A stretch of 64,000 nt of DNA. It comes from Gemmobacter aquaticus. Its GTDB lineage: Bacteria > Pseudomonadota > Alphaproteobacteria > Rhodobacterales > Rhodobacteraceae. Shown piece by piece: positions 48,727-57,490 of this stretch. The stretch's first letter is position 1. Each line of letters opens with the position of its first letter. A program made the position numbers and the translations under genes. The stretch is from positions 682,001 through 746,000 of the forward strand of contig NZ_VOAK01000011.1 of NCBI RefSeq assembly GCF_007859075.1, written 5' to 3'. The notes under the pieces were generated by a model. It ran no database searches, was not told the origin of the DNA, and saw only the letters and a list, made by a program, of their open reading frames with translations.

Positions 48727-49376
48727 GGCAGCACGTAGCCCAATCCGCGGCGCGTCTCGATCACAGATGGGCCGAGCTTCGTGCGCAGGCGCGAGATGTA
48801 GACCTCGACCGCGTTCCCCTCGATCGTGGCGTCAAAGGCGTAAAGGGCCTCTTCAAGTGCGGCCTTGGTCAAGACGCGACCACGCGCGCCCAGCAGGGCA
48901 TCAAAGAGCGCCCATTCGCGCGATGTCAGTCGCAACTCTTGCCCGCCCTTCCAGAGGCGCCCGGCAGCGCGGTCCACCTCTAGCCCATCAAGCGCGATGC
49001 GTGTCTCGGGCAGGCCCTGACCCCTGCGGGCATTGGCGCGAATGCGGGCCGAGAGTTCGTGTAGGTCGAAAGGTTTAACCACATAGTCGTCGGCGCCGGC
49101 GTCAAGACCCGCGATCCGGTCGCTGATCTGGTCGCGCGCTGTCGCGATCAATACGGGCGTCCGGTCACCCGCCCGGCGCCGCGCCTTCAGCACATCGAGC
49201 CCCGACCCATCCGGCAGGCCAAGGTCAAGGATCACGCAGGCGTATTCCGCGACCGCCATCGCCTCGGCAGCGGTGGCGGCATCGGGGGCGTGGTCCACTG
49301 CATGTCCCTCGGCGCGCAGAAACCGCATCACCGACTGGGCCAGTTCGTCCGTATCTTCAACCAAGAGCAGGCGCAT
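48723..49376 (-). CDS. OmpR-family response regulator
   Basis: A 217-residue regulator. The receiver has Asp51 as phosphoacceptor (VILDLGLPDG), Lys101 (YVVKPFD), and an effector winged helix (RLTSREWALFDALLGARGRVLTKAALEEALY and AVEVYISRLRTKLG). It is closest in pattern to QseB/PmrA/TctD regulators, which bind 11-bp-spaced direct repeats. GAGAGGC precedes the ATG at 49376. It is divergent from eptA and its own promoter region contains the 18-bp box. Confidence 0.94.
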   Translation of the reverse strand: MRLLLVEDTDELAQSVMRFLRAEGHAVDHAPDAATAAEAMAVAEYACVILDLGLPDGSGLDVLKARRRAGDRTPVLIATARDQISDRIAGLDAGADDYVVKPFDLHELSARIRANARRGQGLPETRIALDGLEVDRAAGRLWKGGQELRLTSREWALFDALLGARGRVLTKAALEEALYAFDATIEGNAVEVYISRLRTKLGPSVIETRRGLGYVLP

Positions 49377-49432
49377 GCCTCTCTTGTAGTCGATGGCCCT
49401 GCCAACGGCGAGAGGGCTTTTTCGACGTCCTT

Positions 49433-49450
49433 GTAAGGTTGGCGCAAGGT
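49433..49450 (+). promoter_or_regulatory. Direct-repeat box between regulator and eptA
   Basis: GTAAGGTTGGCGCAAGGT on the plus strand: AAGG half-sites 11 bp apart. It lies 66 bp before the eptA ATG and 56 bp before the response-regulator ATG, so it could serve both divergent promoters. See the near-identical box at 47402-47419. Confidence 0.7.
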
Positions 49451-49516
49451 CCGGCTGCGAAGGCTGCGCCGCAGATCCGACCGGACCCAAGCCATTCCTG
49501 AAAAGCGAAACGTCAG

Positions 49517-51166
49517 ATGCCAGAGCAGATCATTCCGACTTTGACCGCCATCCGCCTTCCGCGGCCGACCGTCACTCAAACCACGTTCAACCTGATCGTC
49601 GCCGGATTTGTCATGGCCGCGCTCAATACCGGGTTCTGGCATCGCATGCGCGAGATCTTTGGCGATAACCCGGTGCAGATGGCGCTGTTTTCATTGGCGA
49701 TCTTTGCCCTGACGGTGCTCACGCTCGAGTTCTTTGGGCCCGGCCGGCTTCAAAAACCCGTGGCGGCCGTGCTGATCCTGCTTTCGGCAAGCGCGAATTA
49801 CTACGAGCGGGCGTTTGGCGTGCTGATCGATCGCGAAATGGTGCGTAATGTGCTGGAGACGACCTTTACCGAATCGTCACACCTGATGACCTCGGGCGCG
49901 GTGCGGACGGTCCTTGTTACCGGTATCCTGCCGGCAGCGCTGGTGTTCCTGCCCCGGATCCGGCGAGTTGGGCGCTGGCAGACCCTGTGGCGCTGGCCGT
50001 TGGGCATTATGGTCTCGCTTGCTGTGCTCACCGGCGCGCTTTTTGCCGATTTCAAGACATTCTCGGCCGTTCTGCGCGAGCGGAAGGATCTGATGACCTC
50101 GTATCAACCCGGCGCGACCATCGGGGCACTCGCGCGCTATGCCAAACAGCAGATGGCGGCTGAAGCGGCGGCGGTGCAGACTGTCGCACCCGATGCGGCC
50201 CCAGGCCCGCTGCTTTCGGCGGCGAAGAAGCCCGTGCTTCTGGTGTTCTTCGTTGGCGAAACCGCGCGGGCGCAGAACTTCGGGCTGGACGGATATGCCC
50301 GGCAAACAACGCCCGAGCTTGCCGCCCGCGACGTCATCAACTTTACCGATGTCTCGTCCTGCGGCACGTCGACGGCTGTGTCACTTCCCTGCATGTTCTC
50401 GCCCTTTACGCAGGCGGACTATTCCCGCGACCGCTTTCTCGGGCATGAGAACCTGCTTGATGTGATGGCGCGTGCCGGATTTGCGATACGCTGGATCGAC
50501 AACAACACGGGCGATCAGCACATCGCGACCCGCACCGGCTGGGACAGGGTCGAGACGCTGATCGATCCTGCCGCCTGTGACGGCGAATGTCGGGACGAGG
50601 TGTTCCTGCCGCTGATCGAGCAGACCCTTGCGGGGATCAAACAGAACACCGTGCTGGTTCTGCACATGATCGGCAATCACGGCCCCGCCTATCATCTGCG
50701 CTATCCGGCGGACCGCGCGGTCTTCAAGCCCGATTGCCAGACGGCCGAATTTTCCGACTGCAAGGTTGAGGAAATCGTCAACGCCTATGACAATGCGATG
50801 CTCGAAACCGACCATGTCCTCTGTGCTGCGATCGACATGCTGTCGGGTAGCGACAAGGCGCTGACAGCGATGCTCTATGTTTCCGACCATGGCGAGTCTC
50901 TGGGCGAGAACGGTCTTTACCTGCATGCCGCGCCCCTCTTCATGGCGCCCGAGACGCAGAGAAAGGTGCCAATGGTGCTGTGGTTCGACAAGGCGTTTGG
51001 CGATGCGATGCAACTTGACGGCGATTGCCTGAGGGCGGAGGCGGACCAGCCGATCAGCCATGACAACCTGTTTCACTCGATGCTGGGTCTGGCGGACGTG
51101 GCGACAAAGACCCGCATTCCAGCACTCGATCTTACGAGTGCCTGCCGCACCCATGAGGCCGGATGA
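49517..51166 (+). CDS. eptA: Phosphoethanolamine--lipid A transferase EptA-like
   Basis: A 549-residue inner-membrane enzyme. Five N-terminal helices (to about residue 178) lead to a periplasmic alkaline-phosphatase fold with GETAR (metal-ligand Glu248), the nucleophile Thr284 in SSCGTSTAVSLPC, and ligand regions HMIGNHGPAYHLRYP and VSDHGESLGENGLYLH. Several Cys pairs (SLPC, DPAACDGEC, PDCQ/SDC) fit the disulfides of the family. It moves phosphoethanolamine from PE to lipid A, leaving diacylglycerol, and usually gives polymyxin resistance. Coupled to dgkA (ATGA). Confidence 0.93.
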   Translation: MPEQIIPTLTAIRLPRPTVTQTTFNLIVAGFVMAALNTGFWHRMREIFGDNPVQMALFSLAIFALTVLTLEFFGPGRLQKPVAAVLILLSASANYYERAFGVLIDREMVRNVLETTFTESSHLMTSGAVRTVLVTGILPAALVFLPRIRRVGRWQTLWRWPLGIMVSLAVLTGALFADFKTFSAVLRERKDLMTSYQPGATIGALARYAKQQMAAEAAAVQTVAPDAAPGPLLSAAKKPVLLVFFVGETARAQNFGLDGYARQTTPELAARDVINFTDVSSCGTSTAVSLPCMFSPFTQADYSRDRFLGHENLLDVMARAGFAIRWIDNNTGDQHIATRTGWDRVETLIDPAACDGECRDEVFLPLIEQTLAGIKQNTVLVLHMIGNHGPAYHLRYPADRAVFKPDCQTAEFSDCKVEEIVNAYDNAMLETDHVLCAAIDMLSGSDKALTAMLYVSDHGESLGENGLYLHAAPLFMAPETQRKVPMVLWFDKAFGDAMQLDGDCLRAEADQPISHDNLFHSMLGLADVATKTRIPALDLTSACRTHEAG

Positions 51167-51561
51167 TGCGTGGGGTGAGTGAGATGTCGTCGCCCGTCGT
51201 TGTGCCGCCGCGCGGTGGCCTGCTCCACATCCTTGACGCTGCGGGGTATTCGCTGGCGGGTCTGCGTCGCCTTTGGGCCGAGACGGCGGCGCGGCTCGAA
51301 TGTGTCGCGGCAATCGTGGTTGCGCTGGCCTTTCTGCTGCGCGGGGTCGAGGTGTGGCACTGGCTGGTCGCTGCGGCACTATTCGCCTTGGTCCTCGCAG
51401 TCGAGGCGCTGAACACCGCGATAGAAGTGCTGACCGACCGCATCTCACCCGAGTGGTCGCAAACGGCCAAGGATGCCAAGGATCTGGGCTCTCTCGCCGT
51501 CGGTCTGTTGCTGACGGTCAACTGCGTGTTTGTTGGCCTTGTGTTGCTAGGGGTGATCTGA
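51163..51561 (+). CDS. dgkA: Diacylglycerol kinase DgkA
   Basis: A 132-residue prokaryotic DAG kinase. Family marks are SLAGLRRLWAETAARLE (surface helix), three membrane helices, and the catalytic EALNTAIEVLTDRISPE with AKDAKDLGSLAV. It recycles the diacylglycerol that EptA releases to phosphatidate. It overlaps the eptA stop, so the two are made together. Confidence 0.94.
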   Translation: MMRGVSEMSSPVVVPPRGGLLHILDAAGYSLAGLRRLWAETAARLECVAAIVVALAFLLRGVEVWHWLVAAALFALVLAVEALNTAIEVLTDRISPEWSQTAKDAKDLGSLAVGLLLTVNCVFVGLVLLGVI

Positions 51562-51715
51562 TCGAAGCAGCTGGCGCGCTGCGGTGGCATCCCGGCGCGT
51601 TTTGTGCGAGATAGTGCGGAACTTTGCCAGCCCGCTCGGGCCTGATGGGCGCACGCAGCCGCACCCCAAGGAACAGGCTGGCCGAAGGATGACGTAGAAG
51701 CCCCCGGATCGACTT

Positions 51716-52726
51716 GTGACCAAGACCGAAGAAAACAAAGCAAAAGCAAGCGCATGCGACGCGTATCGCCTGTCGGTTGCGCCGATGATGGATTGGACGG
51801 ATCGCCATTGCCGTCACTTCCATCGTCTGATGACGCGTCGCGCGATGCTGTATACCGAGATGGTGACCGCGCCCGCGATCATCCACGGGCCCAAGGCGAG
51901 GCTTCTGGACTTTGGCACGGCGGAACATCCGGTGGCGCTGCAACTGGGCGGGTCCGACCCCGATGAACTTGCACGCGCCACAGCGATTGCGGCGCCCTGG
52001 GGCTATGATGAGGTCAACCTGAACTGCGGCTGCCCATCAGACCGCGTGCAATCGGGCTGCTTCGGCGCGGTGCTGATGGAGAACGCGCCGCTGGTGGCCG
52101 ACTGTGTTCGGGCAATGATCCGCGAAAGCGATGTGCCGGTCACCGTCAAATGCCGCATCGGCGTGGATGACCAGAACCCGGCCGAGATACTGCCGCGCTT
52201 TATCGAGACGGTTGCCGGGGCAGGGGTCACGCATTTCATCGTCCACGCCCGCAAGGCCTGGCTGCAGGGGCTGTCCCCCAAGGAGAACCGTGAAATTCCG
52301 CCTTTGGATTATCCGCTGGTGGTTGCGATGAAGCGGCGCTTCCCGGAACTGGTGATCTGCATCAATGGGGGCATCGCATCGCTGGACGTTGCGCGGGGGC
52401 TGCTCGATCAGGGGCTCGACGGGGTGATGCTGGGCCGCGCGGCCTATCACGAGCCGGGCAAGGTTCTGATCGGTGCAGATGCGCTGTGGGGGGATGACCA
52501 CGCGCCCGATGCGTTTTCGGTGGTCGAGGCGATGAAGCCCTATATCGCTGCGCATCTGGAACAGGGCGGGCGGCTGCATCAGATCACGCGGCATATGCTG
52601 GGCCTCTTTGCCGGGCGTCCCGGTGCACGTGGCTGGCGCCGTGTTCTGTCCGAAGGTGTGTCGCGCCCCGGCGCAGGAATCGGGCTGTTGGATGAGGCTA
52701 TGGCCGAGGTTGCGGCCCTCGCCTGA
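51716..52726 (+). CDS. dusA: tRNA-dihydrouridine synthase A
   Basis: A 336-residue DusA. FMN-barrel motifs are SVAPMMDWTDRHCRHFHRL, LQLGGSDPDEL, NLNCGCPSDRVQSGCFGA (catalytic Cys), VTVKCRIGVDD, HARKAWLQGLSPKENR and GVMLGRAAYHEP. It reduces U20/U20a in tRNA D-loops. The start taken is the GTG at 51716; no ATG fits upstream of the conserved region. No flanking gene is functionally linked. Confidence 0.93.
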   Translation: MTKTEENKAKASACDAYRLSVAPMMDWTDRHCRHFHRLMTRRAMLYTEMVTAPAIIHGPKARLLDFGTAEHPVALQLGGSDPDELARATAIAAPWGYDEVNLNCGCPSDRVQSGCFGAVLMENAPLVADCVRAMIRESDVPVTVKCRIGVDDQNPAEILPRFIETVAGAGVTHFIVHARKAWLQGLSPKENREIPPLDYPLVVAMKRRFPELVICINGGIASLDVARGLLDQGLDGVMLGRAAYHEPGKVLIGADALWGDDHAPDAFSVVEAMKPYIAAHLEQGGRLHQITRHMLGLFAGRPGARGWRRVLSEGVSRPGAGIGLLDEAMAEVAALA

Positions 52727-52802
52727 GCCCCGCGACAGGGTCCCGCAATTCCACGGCTGGACCCTGTCGCTTTGGCACACTAGCCTTTGCCCGACTCCCG
52801 GA

Positions 52803-53633
52803 ATGGAATGGATGATGACCGATCTTGCCACCTGGCTGCCGATGCTGCTGCTTCTTGTGTTCATCGGTGGCATTGCCGGTGTGATCGCGGGCCTTTTGGG
52901 TGTCGGCGGCGGCATCGTTCTGGTTCCTGCCTTTTTCTACACATTCTCGCATCTCGGCTATGACGGGCCGCAGTTGATGCAGGTCTGCCTGGGCACATCA
53001 CTTGCCACGATCATGGCGACGGCGATGCGTTCTGTCCGGGCGCATGATCGCAAGGGTGCGGTGGATTGGGATCTGCTGAAGGGTTGGGCGCCGTCGATCG
53101 CCATCGGTGCCGTGGCCGGGTTCCTGCTGGCATCGCAGTTGAAATCGGTGACGCTTCAGGCGGTATTCGGTGTTCTGGGCCTGCTGGCTGGCGTCTGGAT
53201 GGCCTTTGGTCGTGCCGACTGGCATCTGGCCGACCGGCTGCCGCAAGGCCCCGCGAAATGGGGCATGGGTGGCGGGCTTGGTCTTCTGTCGGTGCTGATG
53301 GGCATCGGGGGCGGCACCTTTGGCGTGCCGATGATGACGCTGTTCGGAATGCCCATTCACCGCGCAGTTGGAACGGCATCGGGCTTTGGGCTGATCATCG
53401 CGATCCCCTCGGCCATCGGGTTCCTGACCATGCGGGTCGAAGGCGCGCCGCCGCTTTCGCTGGGTGCGGTGAACCTGCCGGCCTTCGCGGTGATCGTGGC
53501 GATGACGCTTCTGACCACACCGATTGGCGTGCATCTGGCGCATGCGATGAACCCCAAGCCCCTGAAGCGCGCGTTTGCGGCGTTTCTGGTTCTGGTCGCG
53601 CTGAACATGCTGCGCAAGGTGGCGGGCTGGTAA
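52803..53633 (+). CDS. TauE/SafE-family membrane permease
   Basis: A 276-residue sulfite/anion exporter-family protein with about eight helices. It has the two repeated GGGIVLVPAFFY and GGGTFGVPMMTLFG motifs typical of TauE/SafE, plus LGTSLATIMATAMRSVRAH. The substrate is unknown; sulfite or sulfoacetate is common for the family. The start is ambiguous (ATGs at 52803, 52812 and 52815). Confidence 0.85.
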   Translation: MEWMMTDLATWLPMLLLLVFIGGIAGVIAGLLGVGGGIVLVPAFFYTFSHLGYDGPQLMQVCLGTSLATIMATAMRSVRAHDRKGAVDWDLLKGWAPSIAIGAVAGFLLASQLKSVTLQAVFGVLGLLAGVWMAFGRADWHLADRLPQGPAKWGMGGGLGLLSVLMGIGGGTFGVPMMTLFGMPIHRAVGTASGFGLIIAIPSAIGFLTMRVEGAPPLSLGAVNLPAFAVIVAMTLLTTPIGVHLAHAMNPKPLKRAFAAFLVLVALNMLRKVAGW

Positions 53634-53637
53634 CGGA

Positions 53638-53913
53638 TCAGCCCGTGATGTGACCCGCGCGACCGCCCCGGCGCTTGCGCAGGCGCGGGGCGCGCGACGG
53701 TAGGTCCATCATGATGGCGCGGCGCTCTTCAGACGTCATGGCGGACCAGGCGCCGATCTCGGCCAGTGTGCGCATGCAGCCCACGCAGATCCCTTCGGCG
53801 GGGTGCATGACGCAGATCTTCACGCAGGGGCTCTCGATCTCGTCGCGGCGCCAGACCTCGCCAAGGGGCCAGGCCTTGCCATCGGGCCAATCTCCGCTGG
53901 GTCCGTCACTCAC
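53638..53913 (-). CDS. DUF1289-family small cysteine-rich protein
   Basis: A 91-residue protein with [40 protein letters not shown], the four-Cys DUF1289 core, probably a metal or Fe-S site. GTG start at 53913 inside the ruvX 3' end (8-bp overlap). The C-terminus is basic ([11 protein letters not shown]). Role unknown. Confidence 0.85.
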   Translation of the reverse strand: MSDGPSGDWPDGKAWPLGEVWRRDEIESPCVKICVMHPAEGICVGCMRTLAEIGAWSAMTSEERRAIMMDLPSRAPRLRKRRGGRAGHITG

Positions 53914-54391
53914 CGTCTGCCTCCCGCCGCAGATGCGCCAGACGATCCAGCGCGCCTTGCAGGATAAATCCGGCGGCCACATGGTCGATCACCTCAGAGC
54001 GACGTTTGCGAGACGTATCCGCCTCCAGAAGCGCACGCTCGGCGGCAACTGTTGAAAGTCGCTCGTCCCAGAACAGCACCGGAAGGTGTGTCAGCTTCTC
54101 AAGATTGCGCACGAAGGCGCGGGTCGATTGCGCGCGCGGGCCTTCGCTGCCGTCCATATTTCGTGGCAGGCCGATCACGATGCCGATGGCCTGCCGTTCG
54201 GCCAGAATCTTCAGCAGTGCCTCGGCGTCTTTGGTGAACTTCTCACGGCGGATGGTCTGACTTGGCGTCGCAACGCCTCGCATCACGTCCGAGAGCGCAA
54301 CGCCGATCGTTTTGGTCCCCAGATCCAGCCCCGCCAACGCACCCATGCGTGGCAGCGTGGCGACGAAATCGGCGGCGTCTTCAAAACTCAT
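53906..54391 (-). CDS. ruvX: Pre-16S rRNA nuclease YqgF/RuvX
   Basis: A 161-residue RNase H-like protein: [17 protein letters not shown] (catalytic Asp), [29 protein letters not shown] and [15 protein letters not shown]. It finishes the 5' end of 16S rRNA. ATGA overlaps with ccmI upstream and an 8-bp overlap downstream show one transcript. Confidence 0.92.
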   Translation of the reverse strand: MSFEDAADFVATLPRMGALAGLDLGTKTIGVALSDVMRGVATPSQTIRREKFTKDAEALLKILAERQAIGIVIGLPRNMDGSEGPRAQSTRAFVRNLEKLTHLPVLFWDERLSTVAAERALLEADTSRKRRSEVIDHVAAGFILQGALDRLAHLRREADGE

Positions 54392-55617
54392 GGCGTGATC
54401 CCGGCGTCAGTGGCGGCTGCCTCGACGATCTTCACCGCTTCGGGCTGATCCTTCAAGGCGGTACGGGCGCGATCAAGCGCCCCGCGCGCCTCTTCGAGCT
54501 TGCCCATCACCGCGTAGGACGACACAAGCCGCGCCCACTCCTCGGGCGATCCGCCCTCTGCGGTCAGCCGCGCGTCAAGCTGCCCGACCATGCCCGCGAC
54601 CATCTCGGCGCGCTCGGCATCGGTCATGTCGGCGGCGGCAGCCATCGAGGCGGCATCGGGGCCGGGTGCGCCTGCGACCATGGGTGCAGCAGGGGGCTCG
54701 TAGCGCACGCCTGCCACTTCGGCCAGCGCCGCGATATCGGTGCGGATAGGATCGACCCAGGGGCTGTCGGGCGCAGCGCTTTCCAGAACGTCGCGCCACA
54801 GCGGGAAGGCCAGGTCCGGTCGCCCTGTCTGGATCAGCATCAGGCCCGAGAAGTAGCGCGCGCCCTCGGCGCGAGGGTCGCGGCGCAGCGCCTCGGTCAG
54901 CGCCACCTCGGCCTCGGGCGAGACATATCCGCCGGCGGCAAAGATTTTCAGTTGCGCCAGGAATTCCCAGTCTGCAGCAGTGGCTTGATCGCCCTTCAGC
55001 CGGATCACCGCCTCTTGCGCGGCCCAGGCGGCCCGCAGGTTGCCAAGCTGTGCCTCATTGCGCGCCAGCAGTTGCTGGCCACGCAGGTCATCAGGACGGT
55101 CCTTGGTCGCGGCGCGCAACTTCTCCATCAACTCGAGGAATTGCGGATCGACGTCGGTTGCTGGGGGTGGGGCAGGGATTGCCGCCTCGGCCTCGGCCTG
55201 AGACTGGCGGTTGGCGCGGGCAACGTCAGCCTCGGCGATCCGCGCAACGAGCGGCATGTCGGGATAACGCGGCGCGCCGATGGTCAGATACAGCGACACC
55301 GCCCCGGCCAGCGCGCCGAGGATCAGCAGGGCGGCGACAACGGTGCCCCGCTGCGTCAGACCGGCCCCGGAAAACCTGGCGTTCTTGTCGGCCTCAAGGA
55401 TGCGCCGTGACACCTCGACCCGCAGGCGGGCCGCCTCATCGGCGGGAATCGTGCCGCGCGCGGCGTCGCGCTCGATCTCGGCCAACTGGTCGCGATAGAC
55501 CCGCAGGTCAGCCGCGCCGGCGGTATCTGCATCTGGCACACCCCGGCGCAGCGCGATCATCATCGCGATAGCCGAGGCAACGAGCAAAGCCCCTGCCGTG
55601 ATCCAGAATACCGTCAT
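54388..55617 (-). CDS. ccmI: Cytochrome c biogenesis protein CcmI
   Basis: A 409-residue CcmI. Two N-terminal membrane helices (1-22 and about 92-115) flank a cytosolic loop with the leucine-zipper-like [21 protein letters not shown]; the periplasmic part holds TPR-like repeats ([30 protein letters not shown], then [23 protein letters not shown]). It hands apocytochrome c to CcmFH. No other ccm gene is nearby. The ATG at 55617 is chosen over an upstream start at 55647. Confidence 0.9.
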   Translation of the reverse strand: MTVFWITAGALLVASAIAMMIALRRGVPDADTAGAADLRVYRDQLAEIERDAARGTIPADEAARLRVEVSRRILEADKNARFSGAGLTQRGTVVAALLILGALAGAVSLYLTIGAPRYPDMPLVARIAEADVARANRQSQAEAEAAIPAPPPATDVDPQFLELMEKLRAATKDRPDDLRGQQLLARNEAQLGNLRAAWAAQEAVIRLKGDQATAADWEFLAQLKIFAAGGYVSPEAEVALTEALRRDPRAEGARYFSGLMLIQTGRPDLAFPLWRDVLESAAPDSPWVDPIRTDIAALAEVAGVRYEPPAAPMVAGAPGPDAASMAAAADMTDAERAEMVAGMVGQLDARLTAEGGSPEEWARLVSSYAVMGKLEEARGALDRARTALKDQPEAVKIVEAAATDAGITP

Positions 55618-55836
55618 GAGCCGTCTCCCAGGTGCCGTCGCACCCATCTAACCTTTCGGCGCCGTCTCCGAAAGTGCGCCTTCGTCGCAGAGGCGATCAC
55701 GAAATGTCATGAACTGCCCCGGCGCCCGATTTCGACGCAATGTCGCAATTTTCCCGATTGTGCCGCTGCGCGCGGCGGAACATTTTGTGGTCCACGGCAT
55801 CTTTGTCGGCATACCCGAAGCGGGAGTTGAACACCC

Positions 55837-57084
55837 ATGAAACGATACTCGGTCTTTGCCATCGCCCGTGAGGCCATGCGCTACCATCAGGGATGGGAAA
55901 AGGCCTGGCGCTCTCCCGCGCCCAAGGCCTCTTATGATGCCATCATCATCGGCGCGGGCGGACACGGACTTGCGACCGCCTATTACCTTGGCAAGAACTT
56001 CGGCATCACCAATGTGGCGGTGATCGAAAAGGGCTGGCTGGGCGGCGGCAACACCGGCCGCAACACCACGATCATCCGGTCGAACTATTTGCAGGACCCC
56101 TCTGCCGCGATCTACAACAAGGCGCTCAGCCTTTACGAGGATCTGAGCCAGGATCTGAACTACAACGTGATGTTCAGCCCGCGCGGCCTGTTGATGCTGG
56201 CGCAGACCCACCATGAGGTGCGCGGCTACCTGCGCACGGTCCACGCCAACAACCTCCAGGGCGTCAAGACCGAATGGATCGGCCCGGAAAAGGTCAAGGA
56301 ACTGGTTCCGATCATCAATATCGACGGGCCGCGCTATCCGGTTCTCGGCGCGCTATATCAGGCGCGGGGCGGCACCGCACGGCATGACGCGGTCGCCTGG
56401 GGCTATGCGCGGGCCTGCTCTGCCATGGGCATGGACATCATCCAGCAAACCGAAGTCACCGGCGTGCGCTCAGAAAATGGTGTGGTGAAGGGGGTCGAGA
56501 CGACCCGCGGCTTCATCGGCTGCAAGAAGCTGGGCATCGTCGTCGCGGGCCATTCGGGTCAGGTCGCCGATATGGCCGGGTTCCGCCTGCCGGTCGAATC
56601 CCTCGCCCTGCAGGCGCTGGTCTCTGAGCCGATCAAACCTTGCATGGATGTGGTCGTGATGGCCAACACAGTGCATGGCTACATGTCGCAATCCGACAAG
56701 GGCGAGATGGTCATCGGCGGCGGCACCGACGGGTTCAACAACTTCACCCAACGCGGCAGCTTCCACCACATCGAGGAAACCCTGCGCGCGCTGGTCGAGA
56801 CCTTCCCGATGATCAGCCGGCTCAAGATGCTGCGCCAATGGGGCGGCATCGTCGACATGACGGGCGACCGCTCTCCCATCATCTCGAAAACGCCGCTTGG
56901 CAACTGCTTCATCAACTGTGGCTGGGGCACCGGCGGCTTCAAGGCGATCCCCGGCTCGGGTTGGGCGATGGCCGAGTTGATGGCCAAGGGCGAGCCTGGA
57001 CCCCTTGCGGCCGAATTCAACATGTGGCGCTTCCGCGAAGGCCAGTTCATCGATGAATCGGTGGCTGCCGGGGTGGCCCACTGA
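55837..57084 (+). CDS. soxB: Sarcosine oxidase subunit beta
   Basis: A 415-residue FAD subunit of heterotetrameric sarcosine oxidase. It begins MKRYSVFAIAREAMRYHQGWEKAWRSP, then IIGAGGHGLATAYYLGKNFG (FAD), the flavinylation-region His in this family, RNTTIIRSNY and the C-terminal CGWGTGGFKAIPGSGW. It oxidises sarcosine to glycine with THF as methylene acceptor. First gene of soxBDAG; the promoter must lie in the 220-bp gap to ccmI. Confidence 0.95.
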   Translation: MKRYSVFAIAREAMRYHQGWEKAWRSPAPKASYDAIIIGAGGHGLATAYYLGKNFGITNVAVIEKGWLGGGNTGRNTTIIRSNYLQDPSAAIYNKALSLYEDLSQDLNYNVMFSPRGLLMLAQTHHEVRGYLRTVHANNLQGVKTEWIGPEKVKELVPIINIDGPRYPVLGALYQARGGTARHDAVAWGYARACSAMGMDIIQQTEVTGVRSENGVVKGVETTRGFIGCKKLGIVVAGHSGQVADMAGFRLPVESLALQALVSEPIKPCMDVVVMANTVHGYMSQSDKGEMVIGGGTDGFNNFTQRGSFHHIEETLRALVETFPMISRLKMLRQWGGIVDMTGDRSPIISKTPLGNCFINCGWGTGGFKAIPGSGWAMAELMAKGEPGPLAAEFNMWRFREGQFIDESVAAGVAH

Positions 57085-57115
57085 TGTCCTCTATTCCTCT
57101 TGGCACAAATACCCT

Positions 57116-57138
57116 GGGGGTTTGGGGGCAAGGCCCCC
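57116..57138. repeat. Hairpin repeat between soxB and soxD
   Basis: A run GGGGG then GGGGGC-AAG-GCCCCC (57124-57138), within the longer CAAATACCCTGGGGGTTTGG context. I recognise this type as a dispersed intergenic repeat of Rhodobacterales. It lies inside the operon and could temper expression between subunits. Confidence 0.55.
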
Positions 57139-57166
57139 ATAACACCCGCAAAGCAGAGGCCCGCAC

Positions 57167-57490
57167 ATGCTGATCCTTGAATGCCCCTATTGCGGCGTGA
57201 AGGCCGAAGAAACCGAACTCTCGCCGGGCGGCGAGGCGCATCTGAAGCGTTTCGGCCCCGGATCCTCGGACGAGGATTTCGAGAACTACATGTTCGCCCG
57301 CAAGAACCCCAAGGGTGTGCATTTCGAACGCTGGCGCCACAGCTATGGCTGCGGCAAGTGGTTCCTCGCCGCGCGCTGCACCGCAACGCTCGAGGTGTTT
57401 GGCACCTATCCCGCGCAGACCACCGAGCCGCCCGCCGACATCATCGACAAGATCAAGGCCAAGCGGCCTGACTGGAAAGGGTACAAATGA
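57167..57490 (+). CDS. soxD: Sarcosine oxidase subunit delta
   Basis: A 107-residue zinc-binding subunit: LILECPYCGVKAEETEL (Cys6, Cys9), then WRHSYGCGKWFLAARCTAT (His, Cys) and YPAQTTEPP. Overlaps soxA by ATGA. It holds structural zinc in the heterotetramer. Confidence 0.94.
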   Translation: MLILECPYCGVKAEETELSPGGEAHLKRFGPGSSDEDFENYMFARKNPKGVHFERWRHSYGCGKWFLAARCTATLEVFGTYPAQTTEPPADIIDKIKAKRPDWKGYK

